From Xenorhabdus mauleonii (GTDB lineage: Bacteria > Pseudomonadota > Gammaproteobacteria > Enterobacterales > Enterobacteriaceae), in contig NZ_FORG01000028.1 in assembly GCF_900113945.1 (NCBI RefSeq), positions 1 through 43,024 of the forward strand: a stretch of DNA of 43,024 nucleotides. The letters are read 5' to 3'. Both the position numbers and the translations under genes were made by a program. Under the pieces are notes generated by a model, which was given only the letters and a program-made list of their open reading frames with translations, searched no databases and was not told where the DNA came from. Positions 1 through 8,319 of this stretch are shown in pieces (within the stretch, counting starts at the first letter, position 1; each line of letters begins with the position of its first letter).

Positions 1-776
1 CCTTTGCGCTGGTGGAGGACATAAATACTGCTCACACCAGTATCAAGCGGTAACGCGTTTTTGCTCATGGCAACCACATTATCCAGCCGTTCTGTCCATG
101 CCTTAATTTGGGCGACTCCCGTTTTACCCTGCCGAATAAAAATACCTTCCTCATGCACCTGAGCGTAAGTCAGTGACAAAATATCAGCCTGCCGCGTGCA
201 ACACAGGTACGCCAGCTCCATTGCGATTTGAACTACTGGCGGGGCAACAGAGTAGAGTGCATTGTATTCCGCATCGGTAATGTACCGATCTCGCGGGGTT
301 TCTTTAAATTGCCGTACACCCTTACAAGGATTACCGCTGACCATGCCGCGCTCATAGCCCCAACCGTATACACGGGATAAAAAATTCTTTTCCCGGTTGG
401 GTTGGGTTCTGGCTTTTAATCCGCGCTTGTCCATGTATTTTCGAATATGCTGCGGCTTAATACTATCAGGCAGCATTTTGCCGAAAACGGGCAGTAACTT
501 GTTGGAATACTTCCGGTAGTCTTTCTTGGTTTCTGGGCTTAATGCCAAGAAATCAGGGGAAAGAAAAAAAGCCTTGATAAGACCGTTTAACGTCTCATCG
601 TTTTTCTGGGCTGCAAGCAATTGCTCATAAGCCACCCAGACTTCGGCCTGTGTTGCAGAAAAATCACATAAACGGATTGTCCGGCAGTCATAAGTTTGGA
701 ACTCATACGCAGAGCGCCCCCGGCGAACGCGTGGCGGCATCCAATTATCTGCGGGGTTCTTGCGTGATCTACCCAT
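1..776 (-). CDS. int: Tyrosine recombinase (phage integrase), C-terminus beyond window
   Basis: Open reading frame running off the left edge; 258 residues are visible from the ATG at 776. The N-terminal half is a SAM-like core-binding region. The catalytic domain begins around residue 170: RDRYITDAEYNAL, then CCTRQADILSLTYAQV carrying the first catalytic Arg, then RQGKTGVAQ carrying the beta-hairpin Lys. The H-x-x-R and Tyr boxes lie outside the window. It integrates and excises the prophage by site-specific recombination. The start overlaps the stop of the upstream DUF4224 gene (TAATG), so the two are probably translated together. The usual TG before the first Arg is replaced by CT. Family call is firm; subfamily is not. 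Confidence 0.93.
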   Translation of the reverse strand, partial: MGRSRKNPADNWMPPRVRRGRSAYEFQTYDCRTIRLCDFSATQAEVWVAYEQLLAAQKNDETLNGLIKAFFLSPDFLALSPETKKDYRKYSNKLLPVFGKMLPDSIKPQHIRKYMDKRGLKARTQPNREKNFLSRVYGWGYERGMVSGNPCKGVRQFKETPRDRYITDAEYNALYSVAPPVVQIAMELAYLCCTRQADILSLTYAQVHEEGIFIRQGKTGVAQIKAWTERLDNVVAMSKNALPLDTGVSSIYVLHQRK

Positions 777-1003
777 TAGTCTAAGGCTCCGAAATTAGGT
801 TCTTGCGGTTCAGGCGCGTAGTTTCTGAACCGCTGTGAGAGGGGGTTATTAAAATGATCCCAGGTGGTTCGGGGTCGCCCGTCTCGCCGAATGATAAAGA
901 AAATGCCGGCTTCCTTGAGTACTTCACATTGCTTGGACGGGATGATATAGCCCGTAATGTCGGCGATATCGGCGTCACTGATGATGCCGGTTTTTACATC
1001 CAT
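776..1003 (-). CDS. DUF4224 domain protein, integrase-linked
   Basis: 75 residues. The N-terminal stretch IISDADIADITGYIIPSKQC followed by a Gly-Ile-Phe-Phe strand and RRDGRPRTTWDHF matches the DUF4224 family, small proteins encoded next to phage integrases. An AGGT ribosome-binding site lies about six bases before the ATG, and its stop shares a base with the integrase ATG. By position it may act as an excisionase-like DNA-binding partner, but that is inference; the family has no proven role that I can cite. The ATG-proximal Met at 1003 is the only start with a good Shine-Dalgarno. Confidence 0.8.
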   Translation of the reverse strand: MDVKTGIISDADIADITGYIIPSKQCEVLKEAGIFFIIRRDGRPRTTWDHFNNPLSQRFRNYAPEPQEPNFGALD

Positions 1004-1095
1004 ATTGACCTCGCTTGTCGATTAACCGTTGGATTGAACTTCACCGTTGCCTAAACGGTGCCGAAGAAAATTTGACGCGGCATGTTACTGGATAA

Positions 1096-2478
1096 TTACC
1101 GTCTCTTCATAGCCTCAAGTAAGATGTCCTGTACTTCCCGCTTAGAATTGCGCCGTTCCATGACCATCTCGTCCATGGTGTGAGCCGCGATAATATGGTG
1201 GATGAAGACCGGCCGGCGGTAACCGGCTTGTGCTTGTCGGGTCGGGCCGATACGTTCAATGATTTGCTGGTATTGCTCCAAGTCCCACCAGTGCGAGAAA
1301 AACACCAAGATATTCCCGCCGTCCTGTAGGTTCAGGCCGTGGCCGGCACTGGCAGGATGGGCGAACATCACCGGGATTTTACCCGCGTTCCAGTCGCGCA
1401 GGGTTTGCGGATCGGCATCAAGGTGTCTGCCTTTGGGAAAGGCTTTTAACAATCGGGCTAAATCGTGCTTCCAGTGATAGGCAACCAACACCGGCATTCC
1501 GCCGGATTCGGCAAGTATACTGTCGAGTGCCTGTAATTTTGCATCATGCAATTCCTGCCAAGTGCCGTTCTCGTCGGTATAGATAGCCCCGCTGGCGATT
1601 TGTAAGCACTTAACGGTCTTGGCTGCTGCGTTCAATGCTTCGACTCCGATACTGTCCAGCTCCATGAACATCTCTTTCTCCATCGCTTTATATTGCTGGC
1701 GGACTTTGGCGGGCAGCTCGACGCGAATAAGGTTATGGATAGGCTCTTCAATATCGAACCAGTCGGCAGCATCAAGGGCAATCGTCACATCATTCAGGGC
1801 GGTTTGCATTTGCTCCTGGGCAAACGGCCACGGCTCCAACTTTACCCATTGTTGTCCCGGAAAGCGGACTTGATTAAACCAGCGCGCAGTAAAAGCGTTG
1901 TAGGTGCGGCCAAGGCGTTCACCCTGATCGACAAACCAGGCTTGCCCCCATAAATCGACTAACCCATTGGGCGAGGGTGTGCCGGTCAGATTCACCCAGC
2001 GGCGTGCATACTTATGGGCCACCTTTGCCAGTGCTGCGGCTCGCTTACCTCCTTTACGTAACCGGAAGGATTTTAGCCGTGTGCTCTCATCAGCAATGAC
2101 GGTGGCGAACGGCCATCGATTGCCCAATGTTTCAACCAGCCAGACTAGGTTGTCATAGTTGGTGGTAAAAACGCTGGCGTTGGTATTTTTGAGCGCGTCC
2201 ATTCGCTCTTTCACTGTGCCCACAATGGGCTGAACGTCGATATTATGTAGATGATCCCACTTAACCGCTTCGTCAGGCCAAGTAGAGCGAGCTACACGCA
2301 ACGGCGCTAGGACTAATGTCGGTTGGGTTTCGCTGCCCGCCATGTATAGATCATTAATTGCGGTGAGTGTGGCTACACTTTTACCCATCCCCATACCTGC
2401 CCACACATTGCAGCGGGAAATATCCAGTTGATGATTAATGATGAGATTTTGGTAGGAGTGGGGGGTAAATGGTTTCAT
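1096..2478 (-). CDS. SNF2-type DEAD/DEAH helicase (phage replication/recombination)
   Basis: 460 residues. Walker A is GMGMGKS at 28-34, motif II reads ADES at 129-132 (not DEAH), motif III LTGTP at 164-168. In the C-terminal RecA lobe, motif V is SAGHGLNLQDG (377-387) and motif VI ERIGPTRQAQ (408-417). This is the compact phage SNF2 helicase that usually travels with VRR-NUC, PolA, DUF2800 and DUF2815 genes, all of which are in this leftward operon. It probably remodels or unwinds DNA during phage replication or recombination. It starts nine bases after the BRO gene stop, consistent with one transcript. Confidence 0.92.
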   Translation of the reverse strand: MKPFTPHSYQNLIINHQLDISRCNVWAGMGMGKSVATLTAINDLYMAGSETQPTLVLAPLRVARSTWPDEAVKWDHLHNIDVQPIVGTVKERMDALKNTNASVFTTNYDNLVWLVETLGNRWPFATVIADESTRLKSFRLRKGGKRAAALAKVAHKYARRWVNLTGTPSPNGLVDLWGQAWFVDQGERLGRTYNAFTARWFNQVRFPGQQWVKLEPWPFAQEQMQTALNDVTIALDAADWFDIEEPIHNLIRVELPAKVRQQYKAMEKEMFMELDSIGVEALNAAAKTVKCLQIASGAIYTDENGTWQELHDAKLQALDSILAESGGMPVLVAYHWKHDLARLLKAFPKGRHLDADPQTLRDWNAGKIPVMFAHPASAGHGLNLQDGGNILVFFSHWWDLEQYQQIIERIGPTRQAQAGYRRPVFIHHIIAAHTMDEMVMERRNSKREVQDILLEAMKRR

Positions 2479-2487
2479 TCTTTGCCC

Positions 2488-3297
2488 TTAAAACAGTTTA
2501 GCGATATCAACGCCGTAAACGTCTAACCATGCGGCGTGCGGGAAACAAAGGACGTAATCATTTTTTATGGGATCGAAGCAGTACTTATCGAATAACTCAT
2601 GTTCGTCACACCAATGCATTAAAGGCCGGTAATAATGTCGGGTGAAGGTTGCTCGCCAGACTTGTTCTGTTGACGCCCATTCTTTACTCGCGCCGAAGTG
2701 TGTAGCTAAATCATCTCGCTCACGGGTAGCATTATTTAATTTGCGTTGTAACGCCGAATTACGTTGGAGTGCTGTTGCTTCCCTTTTTTGGCTAATTTGG
2801 GCTTTAGTGCGCTCCGCATTATCCGCTCGTTCTTTTTCTTCTTTGATTGTTTGATCTTTCAAAAGAAGGCTATGAGCTTGTCCTTGAATAAGTGCCAGTG
2901 TTAGTTCTGGATTTTGTACTAAATAATCTGCTGATAATTGCGGTTGTATTTGGTATCCACCAGTTTGACGAATCGCCGGTAAAACATCTTCGCATACCCA
3001 ATCTTGGAAACGTTCAGCCGAAGATAATTTGCTACGCAGTATGAGGCGGTATAAATCTGGCTCGGTTAAAAGTATGATCCCTTTCGGTTTGAAGCCTAAA
3101 TTCAATTCCGTGCACTGTACGGAATTAAGTTTAATCAATGACTTGCAGTTGATTTTTAAAGTTTGGTGGGGGTCTGAGTAGCCAAGTAATTTAGCTACTT
3201 CTACAGCGAAAAACACAGGTTTGTCGTTGTACAACATTCCTTGCAACTCAATACCCAAATCTTCGTTAGAGAAAGTCATTAAATTATTTTTGTTCAT
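2488..3297 (-). CDS. BRO-N domain antirepressor-like protein
   Basis: 269 residues. Residues 1-115 form a BRO-N domain (FFAVEVAKLLGYSDPHQTLK, then GIILLTEPDLYRLILRSKL and AERFQDWVCEDVLPAIRQTG). Residues 140-200 are charged and probably coiled coil (KEEKERADNAERTKAQISQK). The C-terminus (ATFTRHYYRPLMHWCDEHEL) resembles the ends of phage antirepressors. BRO-N proteins are DNA-binding and often act as antirepressors. Here it lies downstream of a promoter embedded in Arc operators (3517-3587), so it is probably kept silent by the Arc protein at 3648, an arrangement like P22 arc/ant. Function inferred. Confidence 0.85.
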   Translation of the reverse strand: MNKNNLMTFSNEDLGIELQGMLYNDKPVFFAVEVAKLLGYSDPHQTLKINCKSLIKLNSVQCTELNLGFKPKGIILLTEPDLYRLILRSKLSSAERFQDWVCEDVLPAIRQTGGYQIQPQLSADYLVQNPELTLALIQGQAHSLLLKDQTIKEEKERADNAERTKAQISQKREATALQRNSALQRKLNNATRERDDLATHFGASKEWASTEQVWRATFTRHYYRPLMHWCDEHELFDKYCFDPIKNDYVLCFPHAAWLDVYGVDIAKLF

Positions 3298-3312
3298 GGA
3301 TGAATCCTGTTT

Positions 3313-3489
3313 TTAGTTAGTAGTTTTCAGATTTGATGCTTCTTGTGCTGCTTGTTGAGCAAATTCGATAAGCTCAAAAGCAAGAGGTGATCCTGATTCG
3401 ATAGTGCTTAGTAGTTGAGCGGTGTCCAGAATGTTGCCAATGATTGAAAGCAAATCGGTATGGTTTAGTTGTGAAACTTTTATAGTCAT
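3313..3489 (-). CDS. Small hypothetical protein upstream of BRO gene
   Basis: 58 residues, too short for standard ORF cut-offs. It begins MTIKVSQLNHTDLLSIIGN and ends QAAQEASNLKTTN. A strong Shine-Dalgarno (AAGAGG) lies about nine bases upstream of the ATG at 3489. It is the first gene after the leftward promoter in the Arc operator region and is followed 15 bases later by the BRO gene, so the two form one transcript. Predicted mostly helical, acidic to neutral, with no membrane segment. I do not recognise the family; the ribosome-binding site and position are the support. Confidence 0.7.
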   Translation of the reverse strand: MTIKVSQLNHTDLLSIIGNILDTAQLLSTIESGSPLAFELIEFAQQAAQEASNLKTTN

Positions 3490-3516
3490 TTTCGGTAGCC
3501 TCTTTTATTTATGATT

Positions 3517-3587
3517 CTCACGGTGAGTACAAAATAAGTGTACTCACCGTGAGTCGTTGTTGTCAAGCTCACCGTGAGGCATAATTA
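3517..3587. promoter_or_regulatory. Triple operator with two divergent, -35-overlapping promoters
   Basis: Three copies of the 11-base palindrome CTCAC(G/C)GTGAG lie at 3517-3527, 3543-3553 and 3568-3578, start-to-start 26 and 25 bases apart. Rightward promoter: TTGTCA (3560-3565), 16-base spacer, TAATTA (3582-3587); site 3 fills its spacer. Leftward promoter: TTGACA (complement of 3561-3566), 18-base spacer, TACACT (complement of 3537-3542); site 2 fills its spacer and site 1 lies just past the likely start. The -35 boxes overlap. A ribbon-helix-helix repressor, most simply the Arc protein at 3648, would silence both its own gene and the BRO operon. Confidence 0.8.
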
Positions 3588-3647
3588 AAAAAGTGGCAAT
3601 ACAACGTAAATACGACGTAAATACAAATTAAGGCCAAGAGGCTAGAG

Positions 3648-3977
3648 ATGAGTAGAGAAGACCCCCAATTACGGGTAAGAATTCCCGCAGAACTGAAAGA
3701 GACGCTTGAACAGAAGGCAAAGGAAAATAAAAGGACGTTAACGGCTGAGATCGTTGACCGTCTGGAAGAAACAACCGTACAAGATTCTGTAGTGGGCAGT
3801 AGTGACGGTTTCGGACGTATCGCTGATGATTACGAAAATCTTTGCGGTGAGTTCGAAGAATTAAGGGAAAAATATGAGCGTGAATATGCGTTAGATTGGG
3901 CGGATTCAAATAAGGATGAATTACGCCATGCAGTTGAAAGATTGCATGAACTTCTTAATCATCCCTCAAAAAAATAA
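3648..3977 (+). CDS. Arc-family ribbon-helix-helix repressor
   Basis: 109 residues. The N-terminus MSREDPQLRVRIPAELKETL is the Arc/Mnt beta-strand followed by the two-helix MetJ/Arc fold (to about residue 42). The remainder is an acidic, probably coiled-coil tail (EELREKYEREYALDWADSNK). RHH proteins bind palindromic operators as dimers of dimers; the three palindromes directly upstream fit. It is transcribed away from the 58-residue ORF and BRO gene and converges on a second RHH gene, with a 23-base overlap at the 3' ends. Start chosen because the conserved RHH strand begins at this ATG and GAGG lies upstream. Confidence 0.88.
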   Translation: MSREDPQLRVRIPAELKETLEQKAKENKRTLTAEIVDRLEETTVQDSVVGSSDGFGRIADDYENLCGEFEELREKYEREYALDWADSNKDELRHAVERLHELLNHPSKK

Positions 3978-4122
3978 TCCCATCACGCTCTAAACTCTCA
4001 CGTAGTCGCCGAGTAATTTCGGCGGTTAACGTGCGGTCATTTTGGAGCGCTGATTTTTCCAGTGCATCTTTTAGTTCTTGCGGGATACGCGCCCGTAGTT
4101 GTGGATCGTTTCTTGTGCTCAT
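3955..4122 (-). CDS. Second, minimal Arc-family RHH protein
   Basis: 55 residues, below usual ORF cut-offs. MSTRNDPQLRARIPQELKDA, then ALQNDRTLTAEITRRLRESL, is an Arc-type ribbon-helix-helix domain closely related to the one at 3648 (shared DPQLR.RIP.ELK and RTLTAEI). It ends with GIIFLRDD and has no extra tail. Its ATG overlaps the stop of the VRR-NUC gene (ATGA), so it is translated from the leftward replication operon, while its 3' end overlaps the convergent Arc gene by 23 bases. It might bind the same operators or form heterodimers; that is inference. Confidence 0.82.
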   Translation of the reverse strand: MSTRNDPQLRARIPQELKDALEKSALQNDRTLTAEITRRLRESLERDGIIFLRDD

Positions 4123-4385
4123 AATATCCCCTCCATATTCTTACTATCCAAAACAACTACCTTTTGCCCCAGTGCCCTGAGCCGTTCGTGTTCCCGTAAC
4201 TGATCAGGCCGGGGCTTTTCGCCCGGTGCTTTACACTCGACAAAAACCACGCGCCCTTTAGGTAAAACAACAATACGGTCGGGCACACCTCGCCGACCGG
4301 GGAAGACGAATTTATAGGCAATGCCACCTGCTTTTTTCACCTCATTGACGAGGTGTTTTTCGATAACGTCTTCGCGTATTTTCAT
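4119..4385 (-). CDS. VRR-NUC domain nuclease
   Basis: 88 residues from the ATG at 4385 (a TTG 18 bases upstream is possible but has a poorer context). It carries the PD-(D/E)XK core of the VRR-NUC family: GGIAYKFVFPGRRGVPDRIV (catalytic Asp in PDR), then VVFVECKAPGEKP (ExK) and a C-terminal DQLREHERLRALGQKVVVL. Phage VRR-NUC proteins are single-domain nucleases, often structure-selective, and accompany SNF2 helicases and PolA. It overlaps the ANR gene upstream and the small RHH gene downstream, so translation is coupled. Confidence 0.9.
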   Translation of the reverse strand: MKIREDVIEKHLVNEVKKAGGIAYKFVFPGRRGVPDRIVVLPKGRVVFVECKAPGEKPRPDQLREHERLRALGQKVVVLDSKNMEGIL

Positions 4386-4584
4386 TGTTTTTATCCCGTT
4401 CAAGTTGTTTTAAACAAAAATCCGAACGATTTTCGGCCCACTCAATATTCTGAGTATTGCGGGAATGGCGAACGGCTTTATTCCAGGCTTTCGATGCCCG
4501 TAAATAATCACCTTCGCGTTCAATGTGCGCAGCCTCGCGCGCAGCCCGAAAATAAAGCGGGCTGTCTCGATATTTAAATGCCAT
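4342..4584 (-). CDS. ANR-family transcriptional regulator
   Basis: 80 residues. The segment YFRAAREAAHIEREGDYLRA followed by KAWNKAVRHSRNTQNIEWAENRSDFC matches the ANR (AraC negative regulator) / PerC-like small regulators common in enterobacterial prophages. The C-terminus is basic (RRRYRKTPRQ). AAGGA lies about seven bases before the ATG. It overlaps the start of the VRR-NUC gene by 44 bases, so it belongs to the replication operon. ANR proteins are known to inhibit AraC-type activators of virulence; whether this one reaches host regulators is unknown. Confidence 0.78.
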   Translation of the reverse strand: MAFKYRDSPLYFRAAREAAHIEREGDYLRASKAWNKAVRHSRNTQNIEWAENRSDFCLKQLERDKNNENTRRRYRKTPRQ

Positions 4585-4594
4585 AGAGCGTCCT

Positions 4595-4864
4595 TTATTG
4601 AATAGGGCAAATACAGCTTTCAGAAAAAGCTAAGGCCAGCGGCGACGGATCATCGGGGTGTGAAATGTGCTCGGTGTGGTAGACCTTTTTTCGGTAGATG
4701 ACGGAATAACCGTCCTGTTTAATCAGTAGTAATTTCCCCGTAACAGTGCGGCTGCTGTATGAACGTCCGTCGCGGGTTGTCGTTAGGGTAAAACAACATT
4801 TTTCATCAACAGCGACGGGCTTTGATTCGCCATAATAGCCGCCGCATCCTTTACAACGTTTCAT
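4595..4864 (-). CDS. Hypothetical protein with N-terminal CxxC zinc-ribbon motif
   Basis: 89 residues. Begins MKRCKGCGGYYGESKPVAVD, with Cys4/Cys7, a Cys-Cys pair near residue 23, and a C-terminal CIC near residue 84, suggesting zinc binding. The middle (YSSRTVTGKLLLIKQDGYSV) is beta-strand rich. It sits three bases after the DNA polymerase stop and ten bases before the ANR start, within the replication operon. No family recognised. Confidence 0.7.
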   Translation of the reverse strand: MKRCKGCGGYYGESKPVAVDEKCCFTLTTTRDGRSYSSRTVTGKLLLIKQDGYSVIYRKKVYHTEHISHPDDPSPLALAFSESCICPIQ

Positions 4865-4867
4865 TAT

Positions 4868-6934
4868 TTAATCCTTTCTGTAGTAGTACGCTTCAAACCC
4901 GCCTGCGTTCAGAGGTAAGTCCGGTGCCCAATCGGGATTGGTGGCGAGTAGCGTGCTGAGATGTTCAGGTGAATATTCGGAGGTATCTGGCGCTTCACTG
5001 ATAATTTCATCGTGTACGGTCAGTACAATGTCATAGCCGACGTTTTCTATATGTGGCATGTTGGCGGCCAGTACATCACGGGCAGCCGCTTGGGTGACAT
5101 TTTCAACCAGTTTTCCGCCGTAGGTTTTGAGCCGTTGCCATTTACGGCTGTAGGGATTGGTGCCCATGTAACTGATTTGTCCGTCGTTGAGCCGGGGGGA
5201 GGGGTAGCATACCGCCCGGCCAGACGGTAACACCACACGTAGCCAAGCCCCGTCACGACGAACGCGTAACTGGCGACAAGGAATGGTGGTGCCCGGTGAC
5301 GTGATGGCCCGCTTAACCGCGTCTTCCAGTTCATACCAAAACGTTACGGTGGCGGCATGGGCATGGCGCCACATGCGTTTCAGCGAATCGCAGGTAATAA
5401 ACACCCGTTCGCTCAGGCCATAGGTGTTTTTCTGTTTGACTGATTCTGTATACCAACGCTTTGCATTTTGCTGAACAGAAGCCGGGATGTTGGGTAAGGC
5501 AGCCTCGGCGAGTTCATCTAAATCAAGGGCATAGGTGAGGGCGAAGGTCACGAAAGCAGCAACGCCGCCACCGTAGCCTAAGCCCAATTCCATGACCTTA
5601 CCGATTTGTCGCTGGTCTTTAGTCACGTCCTCGGGATCGATATTGAATGCGCGGGCATAAGCCAGTTTGTAGAGGTCATGCCCTGTACCGTTGTCGAATT
5701 CGCTGAACGCGTTTAATTTCCAGTGTTCACCTGCCAACCACGCAAGCATACGGCCTTCGATGTTGGACAAGTCAGTAATGACCAGCTTTTTACCTTCTGG
5801 TGCTCGGATTACGGCGCGAATGGCGGAACTGGTTAATTCCATGATGTTGTCATAGATGAGATCCGCACATCCTGCTTTCAGGGCTTCGATACCGGCATTA
5901 ATGGTTTCTTGGGGAAGTGTTGGCCTCAATAAATTTTGCGGCTGGAATAGGCGTCCCGCCCAACGTCCGGTACGGGATGCCCCGCAAAATTGCAACGTTC
6001 CCCGTAGTCGTCCATCCGCGCTAATGCCATTCATCAATGCCTTGTACTTACTGGTGCTGGTCGTGCTGGCCTGTAACCGGATGGTCAGCAATTCCCGTAA
6101 CGCAAGGGGTAAATCGGGGTCGGCAATGCGTCTTTCCAAAGTGCTTTTTTGCATATCGGGCAGGTCGACGCCGAACGCCGTGGTGATATGCCGTAGCATC
6201 GCATCACGCTGCGTAGCCGCTTGTACTTCGCCATCGGTCAGCCTCTGCGTGCGTTTGGCCAGTTGCTTTTGTTCCTGTTCAACGGCATCAACAGCGGCTT
6301 TTGCAAGCTGGATATCCATGCACACACCGCGATCGTTAATCCGTTGGTCGCGGTGCCATAGTGCCAACTCATCCCCCTGATAGTTCCACTTTGGCAGACG
6401 GTTATGCACTTCGCGCATGGCCTCAATATCCAGCCCGGCGTAGGCAACAAAGCGCTTCCATTCTTCGGGATGTGTTTTGCGGGTAGCCCGCCGAAGCGCT
6501 GAGTTTTTAGGTCTGGGTTTACAAAATAGCTGAATGAGTGCCTTGCCTTCTTTATCCTTGGCTTTGTCCGCCGGAAGGCCCAGCACCTCACACAAGGCAC
6601 CAAGCGCCCCCGGCAAGCCATGTGACAGCGCCTGTACCATCGTGTCACGCCAGCGACTAATACCCAGAGGTAACTTCGGTATATAATGGCGCAGAACGGT
6701 ACGGTCAAAGTGGCTGTTATGGGCGAATAGGATAACGGTAGGATCGAGTAAACTTTTATGTAATTCTTTTGGCATAGGTGTACCACGAGTCACATCCCAT
6801 ACCTGAACAGGGTTATTGTTAACCGCCCATGCAAATAACATAATTTCGGCATGTTCGGCGTAAGCGTGAGTACCATTCTTGATGGGTATCTCGCTGTAGG
6901 TTTCGAGGTCGAGCCAGAGAGTTGTTTGATTCAT
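4868..6934 (-). CDS. Family A DNA polymerase with DEDDy 3'-5' exonuclease
   Basis: 688 residues. The exonuclease domain has Exo I LDLETYSE (D9, E11), Exo II AHNSHFD (N73, D77) and Exo III YAGLD (Y165, D169). The polymerase domain has motif [19 protein letters not shown] (D388), motif [19 protein letters not shown] (about 440-457) and motif [10 protein letters not shown] (H641 D642 E643). All catalytic carboxylates are present, so proofreading and synthesis should both work. It is the replicative polymerase of a module that also encodes the DUF2815, DUF2800, VRR-NUC and SNF2 proteins. There is no 5'-3' exonuclease domain, as usual for phage PolA. Confidence 0.96.
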   Translation of the reverse strand: MNQTTLWLDLETYSEIPIKNGTHAYAEHAEIMLFAWAVNNNPVQVWDVTRGTPMPKELHKSLLDPTVILFAHNSHFDRTVLRHYIPKLPLGISRWRDTMVQALSHGLPGALGALCEVLGLPADKAKDKEGKALIQLFCKPRPKNSALRRATRKTHPEEWKRFVAYAGLDIEAMREVHNRLPKWNYQGDELALWHRDQRINDRGVCMDIQLAKAAVDAVEQEQKQLAKRTQRLTDGEVQAATQRDAMLRHITTAFGVDLPDMQKSTLERRIADPDLPLALRELLTIRLQASTTSTSKYKALMNGISADGRLRGTLQFCGASRTGRWAGRLFQPQNLLRPTLPQETINAGIEALKAGCADLIYDNIMELTSSAIRAVIRAPEGKKLVITDLSNIEGRMLAWLAGEHWKLNAFSEFDNGTGHDLYKLAYARAFNIDPEDVTKDQRQIGKVMELGLGYGGGVAAFVTFALTYALDLDELAEAALPNIPASVQQNAKRWYTESVKQKNTYGLSERVFITCDSLKRMWRHAHAATVTFWYELEDAVKRAITSPGTTIPCRQLRVRRDGAWLRVVLPSGRAVCYPSPRLNDGQISYMGTNPYSRKWQRLKTYGGKLVENVTQAAARDVLAANMPHIENVGYDIVLTVHDEIISEAPDTSEYSPEHLSTLLATNPDWAPDLPLNAGGFEAYYYRKD

Positions 6935-6964
6935 GGCAGTTTGTTTTAAATTGGTGAGAGATAA

Positions 6965-7687
6965 ATGAGAAGTTCTAAAAGTGGTAAAAAAAAATTTGTG
7001 ATTCAGATCCTCGTTTTTATTGGCGTTGTTCTCTTGTTTCTAAAAGGATATTTAAAAGAAACTGAAATTCAAAAACGAGATAATAGGCTAAAGACGTATC
7101 CTATTTTAGAGGCGTTGAATAAATTAGACCCTCAAGAATTTGAGGTTTTATATAAACAAGGTTTTTCTTCTGACATTACAACGTCAGATGTGATGCTCTC
7201 TACTAAAGTTTGGATTAAAAATAATTTAGGCCGATTATTAAACTCTGCTCCCGATGAAGCTGTAAATGAATTTAGCAAGTATAATGCTAACCTGTTCGAT
7301 ACTTTTTTAAATTTAGATCCTACGGGCGTGTTTTGCTTTAATATGTTATATCCGGGGGTTCAGGGAAGCCCGGATATAAATAAATTAAAAGAATTAACTA
7401 ATGAATTGGTTTTTAAAAGAACTTATTTAAATAGCATTGCTGATTCAATTAATCAAAAGGTTAAAATTGACAGATTACCGGTAGAACAAATTGAAAAAGT
7501 CATTTCATCAATTCATGAAACATTGGCTGAAAAATACGGCGATGATTATTATATTGAAGACCCACAAGAGCTAGCGAAACAACCAGCTTTAGAATGTAAA
7601 ACACGTCGAGATTTTTATGATCAAGTCATGAAGTTAGACCCTCATCTTTCGGCAGAGGTTATTCGTTATCTGAACCCTCCTAAATAA
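6965..7687 (+). CDS. AT-rich membrane-anchored protein of unknown function (cargo gene)
   Basis: 240 residues. Lys/Arg-rich N-terminus [11 protein letters not shown], then one membrane helix ([19 protein letters not shown], about 12-30), then a roughly 210-residue soluble, mostly helical domain expected in the periplasm (positive-inside rule), ending [16 protein letters not shown]. Visibly more AT-rich than its neighbours and the only rightward gene in the left replication operon, starting 30 bases from the divergent polymerase gene and followed by a hairpin. These are hallmarks of a moron: a separately expressed cargo gene active in the lysogen. No family recognised; a superinfection-exclusion or envelope role is speculation. 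Confidence 0.82.
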   Translation: MRSSKSGKKKFVIQILVFIGVVLLFLKGYLKETEIQKRDNRLKTYPILEALNKLDPQEFEVLYKQGFSSDITTSDVMLSTKVWIKNNLGRLLNSAPDEAVNEFSKYNANLFDTFLNLDPTGVFCFNMLYPGVQGSPDINKLKELTNELVFKRTYLNSIADSINQKVKIDRLPVEQIEKVISSIHETLAEKYGDDYYIEDPQELAKQPALECKTRRDFYDQVMKLDPHLSAEVIRYLNPPK

Positions 7688-7703
7688 TCCTGTTTTTAGT
7701 GCT

Positions 7704-7724
7704 GCCCCGTAGCATTAACGGGGC
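7704..7724. terminator. Hairpin between convergent genes, probable terminator
   Basis: Stem GCCCCGT (7704-7710) / ACGGGGC (7718-7724) with a seven-base loop. It lies 17 bases past the cargo gene stop and 12 bases before the end of the convergent DUF2815 gene. There is no clean T-run on either side, so it may end the rightward cargo transcript only weakly. Confidence 0.5.
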
Positions 7725-7735
7725 AATTAAATGTA

Positions 7736-8299
7736 TTAAATTAATGCCTCTGCATCGGCGTCTGCATCTGCCCCCTCGCTTAAATCATCGAAATCGTTCA
7801 CTGATGCAATCCCACCGCCTGCAAAGGCATCGCCATCGCGGAAGAACTGAACGCCACTGAGTGAGGCTGATATGCCTTTGCCGTTGTTGTCGTAGGCAAA
7901 AATACTGATAGTGGCGTTGACATAACAACCGGAATAGATTCTTCCATCCTGAGCCGTCAAGGGAGAGCGGGCGCGATCAATAACCAGAGGACGTGATTTA
8001 TTACTGGCTGAAATAAACATATTTCCTGCGTAGCCGTCATAATCCGTTTTTTCGTCACCATCCCGGAAGTTAAAACGCATGTTATTGCCTCGAATAGTTT
8101 TAATAATGCCTTCGGCTTTTGCACCCCATTTTTCCGTTGCCACTTTAATAATGGCCGACTCAATTTCAGCAATTAACTCTTTTCGCTCTTTGGGAATAAG
8201 GAAAGTAGCGCGGAATTTAAAATCGCCTTGCCCATTCACTTGGGTTGCTTCAAACAAATCAGGAAATGCCAGGCGCACGTTTTTTAAAGTAATTTTCAT
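7736..8299 (-). CDS. DUF2815 ssDNA-binding protein
   Basis: 187 residues. MKITLKNVRLAFPDLFEATQ with later DFKFRATFLIPK and SGCYVNATISIFAYDNNGKG is the DUF2815 signature, an OB-fold single-stranded DNA-binding family of phages. The C-terminus is strongly acidic (NDFDDLSEGADADADAEALI), like the partner-recruiting tails of SSB proteins. It follows the DUF2800 gene by 20 bases and feeds the PolA/helicase module. No motif seems missing. Confidence 0.9.
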   Translation of the reverse strand: MKITLKNVRLAFPDLFEATQVNGQGDFKFRATFLIPKERKELIAEIESAIIKVATEKWGAKAEGIIKTIRGNNMRFNFRDGDEKTDYDGYAGNMFISASNKSRPLVIDRARSPLTAQDGRIYSGCYVNATISIFAYDNNGKGISASLSGVQFFRDGDAFAGGGIASVNDFDDLSEGADADADAEALI

Positions 8300-8319
8300 G
8301 GTTCTACCTTTATTATTGA

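Noticed and set aside
854..1054. Rightward 66-codon ORF over the DUF4224 gene
   Set aside because: Antisense shadow of a well-supported gene with a ribosome-binding site and a coupled integrase start.
3517..3578. CRISPR-like reading of the three regularly spaced repeats
   Set aside because: Repeats are 11-base palindromes with 14-15-base gaps, far shorter than CRISPR repeats and spacers, and lie on promoters.
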